The notes under the pieces were generated by a model. That model saw nothing but the letters and a program-made list of their open reading frames with translations. It had not been told where the DNA came from and searched no databases. Position numbers and translations under genes: made by a program. Shown piece after piece: positions 4,891 through 6,063 of a DNA stretch of 6,063 nucleotides. The stretch is from JAKJBL01 sp964461335 (lineage in GTDB: Bacteria; Bacillota; Clostridia; Christensenellales; CAG-138): assembly GCA_964461335.1 (NCBI GenBank), contig CAYWTY010000079.1, forward strand, positions 1 through 6,063. The letters are read 5' to 3'. Each line of letters begins with the position of its first letter. The stretch's first letter is position 1.

Positions 4891-5985
4891 GCACGAAAGA
4901 TATTGCGGATTATTTTGACGCTGGTCGGCGTTGCCATAGGTTATGGGCTGACTTTCCTGCTTCTTACTAGCATACATGTCACTATCGAGTCCCAAGCTGT
5001 GCTGTTAAACATTGCCCTCTACGATTGGGCAAGAATTTTGCTCTATATTCTGGGTTCTTCAATATTTGCAATTATACTATTATTTCTTTCACCCAAGCTT
5101 ATAGACGCAACAGCAGGTATGATTCGTTCAACTGAGGAGATGCTCACAAAAATGCCGCTTACGGACATTTTTTTTGTGCTGCTCGGGCTTATTGTTGGGC
5201 TGCTTGTAGCCCTGCTTTTAGGAACCCTTGTAAGGCTTATTCCGCTGCCATGGCTTGCAGCGCCAATAAATATCTTGCTCTATGTGCTATGCGGCTATCT
5301 TGGAATAAGCGTTGCAAGGAAAAAGCGCGGCGAAATAGGTGAACCCCTGTGGCTTCGCACGCCAACCCGCCACAAAGAGCATGCAAACACGAGCGCACGC
5401 CCGAAATTGTTGGATACATCAGTCATTATTGATGGGCGCATTCTGGATATCTGTGAGACAGGGGTAATAGAAGGCAGGCTTGTTGTGCCAGGGTTTGTGC
5501 TCCAAGAGCTAAGGCATATTGCAGATAGTGCAGACTCACTTAAGCGCGGCCGCGGCAGACGCGGGCTTGATATTCTTCAGCTTATGCAAAAAGAGCTTTC
5601 ACTTCCTATAATTGTTGAAGAGCGTGACTATGACGATATTTCGGAAGTTGACGCAAAGCTTTTGCGCCTTGCGCAGGATATGGGGGGAGTTGTCGTAACA
5701 AACGATTTCAACCTTAATAAAGTCGCAGGTGTGCAGAATGTGCCTGTGCTAAATATCAACGAGCTTGCAAACGCGCTTAAGCCAGTAGTTATTCCAGGTG
5801 AAGAGATGCTTGTTTTAGTTGTTAAAGAGGGTAAAGAAACAGGCCAGGGAATAGGCTATTTGGACGATGGCACTATGATAGTTGTAGAAAACGGCAAGCG
5901 TAGTATAAGCGAAGTCGTTGAGGTAGTGGTAACAAGTGTGCTGCAGACTGCTGCAGGCAGGATGATATTCTCAAAGCTTAAATAG
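4888..5985 (+). CDS. yacL: Membrane-anchored PIN/TRAM-domain protein, YacL-like putative nuclease
   Basis: A 365-residue protein with the YacL architecture. Four membrane helices (about 5-27, 46-67, 94-117 and 122-142) precede a short basic linker. Then comes a PIN domain from about 173: LLDTSVIIDGRI with D176, VLQELRHI with E207, EVDAKLL with D255, and VVTNDFNLNKVA with D273. These complete the acidic quartet that binds the catalytic Mg or Mn in PIN ribonucleases. The KRGRGRRGLDIL segment (219-230) is typical of this subgroup. A C-terminal TRAM domain (about 300-360), a small RNA-binding barrel, follows. The active site looks intact, so a membrane-bound RNA-cleaving role is plausible, but I know of no established substrate for the family. 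YacL is a conserved Bacillota protein, and from memory it often lies beside carD or the ispD/ispF genes. Here it closes a two-gene operon with carD. Confidence 0.9.
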   Translation: MARKILRIILTLVGVAIGYGLTFLLLTSIHVTIESQAVLLNIALYDWARILLYILGSSIFAIILLFLSPKLIDATAGMIRSTEEMLTKMPLTDIFFVLLGLIVGLLVALLLGTLVRLIPLPWLAAPINILLYVLCGYLGISVARKKRGEIGEPLWLRTPTRHKEHANTSARPKLLDTSVIIDGRILDICETGVIEGRLVVPGFVLQELRHIADSADSLKRGRGRRGLDILQLMQKELSLPIIVEERDYDDISEVDAKLLRLAQDMGGVVVTNDFNLNKVAGVQNVPVLNINELANALKPVVIPGEEMLVLVVKEGKETGQGIGYLDDGTMIVVENGKRSISEVVEVVVTSVLQTAAGRMIFSKLK

Positions 5986-6010
5986 CTGTTATTAAACAGC
6001 TATTTTTATT
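5980..6010 (+). terminator. Rho-independent terminator of the carD-yacL operon
   Basis: A perfect 11-bp stem, AAATAGCTGTT (5980-5990) with AACAGCTATTT (5995-6005), has a 4-nt ATTA loop and is followed by further T and A bases (T-rich 6003-6010). The left arm includes the TAG stop codon of yacL (5983-5985), so the hairpin forms over the end of the gene. The minus-strand side has only a short T-run, so it is mainly a plus-strand terminator. Confidence 0.88.
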
Positions 6011-6063
6011 GATTTATGGCTTCAGCCAGTTGAGGCCGCGAAGCGGACGAAACAATAAACCAC

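Noticed and set aside
4316..4995. Minus-strand open frames opposite carD and the start of yacL (4316-4567 and 4690-4995)
   Set aside because: Both are antisense to well-supported genes, without family resemblance or start signals.

Overview
The window looks like a piece of a draft (possibly metagenome-derived) chromosome from a Gram-positive anaerobe of the Bacillota, most likely a clostridial lineage. The evidence is a CarD-type RNA polymerase regulator directly followed by a YacL-like membrane PIN/TRAM protein, strong AGGAGG-type ribosome binding sites with TTG starts, moderate GC content, and a metal P-type ATPase module of a kind I associate with Bacillota. A run of ten N at 1617-1626 marks an assembly gap.

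Left part (about 48-2593, minus strand): a three-gene operon read right to left. It encodes a 100-residue Ric/hemerythrin-related protein (2291-2593), a heavy-metal P1B-type ATPase split by the assembly gap (369-2257), and a 77-residue free-standing HMA metal-binding protein (112-345). The genes are 33 and 23 bases apart, each with a good ribosome binding site, and a strong intrinsic terminator follows the last one. The probable theme is transition-metal export across the membrane, with the HMA protein as a soluble metal carrier and the first protein linking to iron-sulfur or nitrosative-stress physiology. The ATPase has CPG where most relatives have CPC, and HEAS near its C-terminus, so its metal cannot be named with confidence.

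Middle (2594-2982): no intact gene. It holds the decayed C-terminal helix-turn-helix of a Crp/Fnr-family regulator on the plus strand (2648-2839, in-frame stop at 2747), divergent from the metal operon. It probably represents the module's lost regulator. A probable terminator for the next minus-strand gene follows.

Right part: an intact M20D amidohydrolase on the minus strand (2983-4131) is divergent from a plus-strand carD-yacL operon (4391-5985). The 259-base region between them has two tandem sigma-A-type promoters with consensus TTGACA boxes, one lying in a perfect 9-bp inverted repeat that looks like an operator. The operon ends in an 11-bp perfect hairpin terminator that overlaps the yacL stop codon. 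The last 53 bases are unassigned.

I see no tRNA, rRNA, CRISPR array or insertion sequence. The most noteworthy items are the Ric-like/CPG-ATPase/HMA module with its dead regulator, the unusual ATPase motifs, the inconsistent sequence around the gap, and the carD promoter region.
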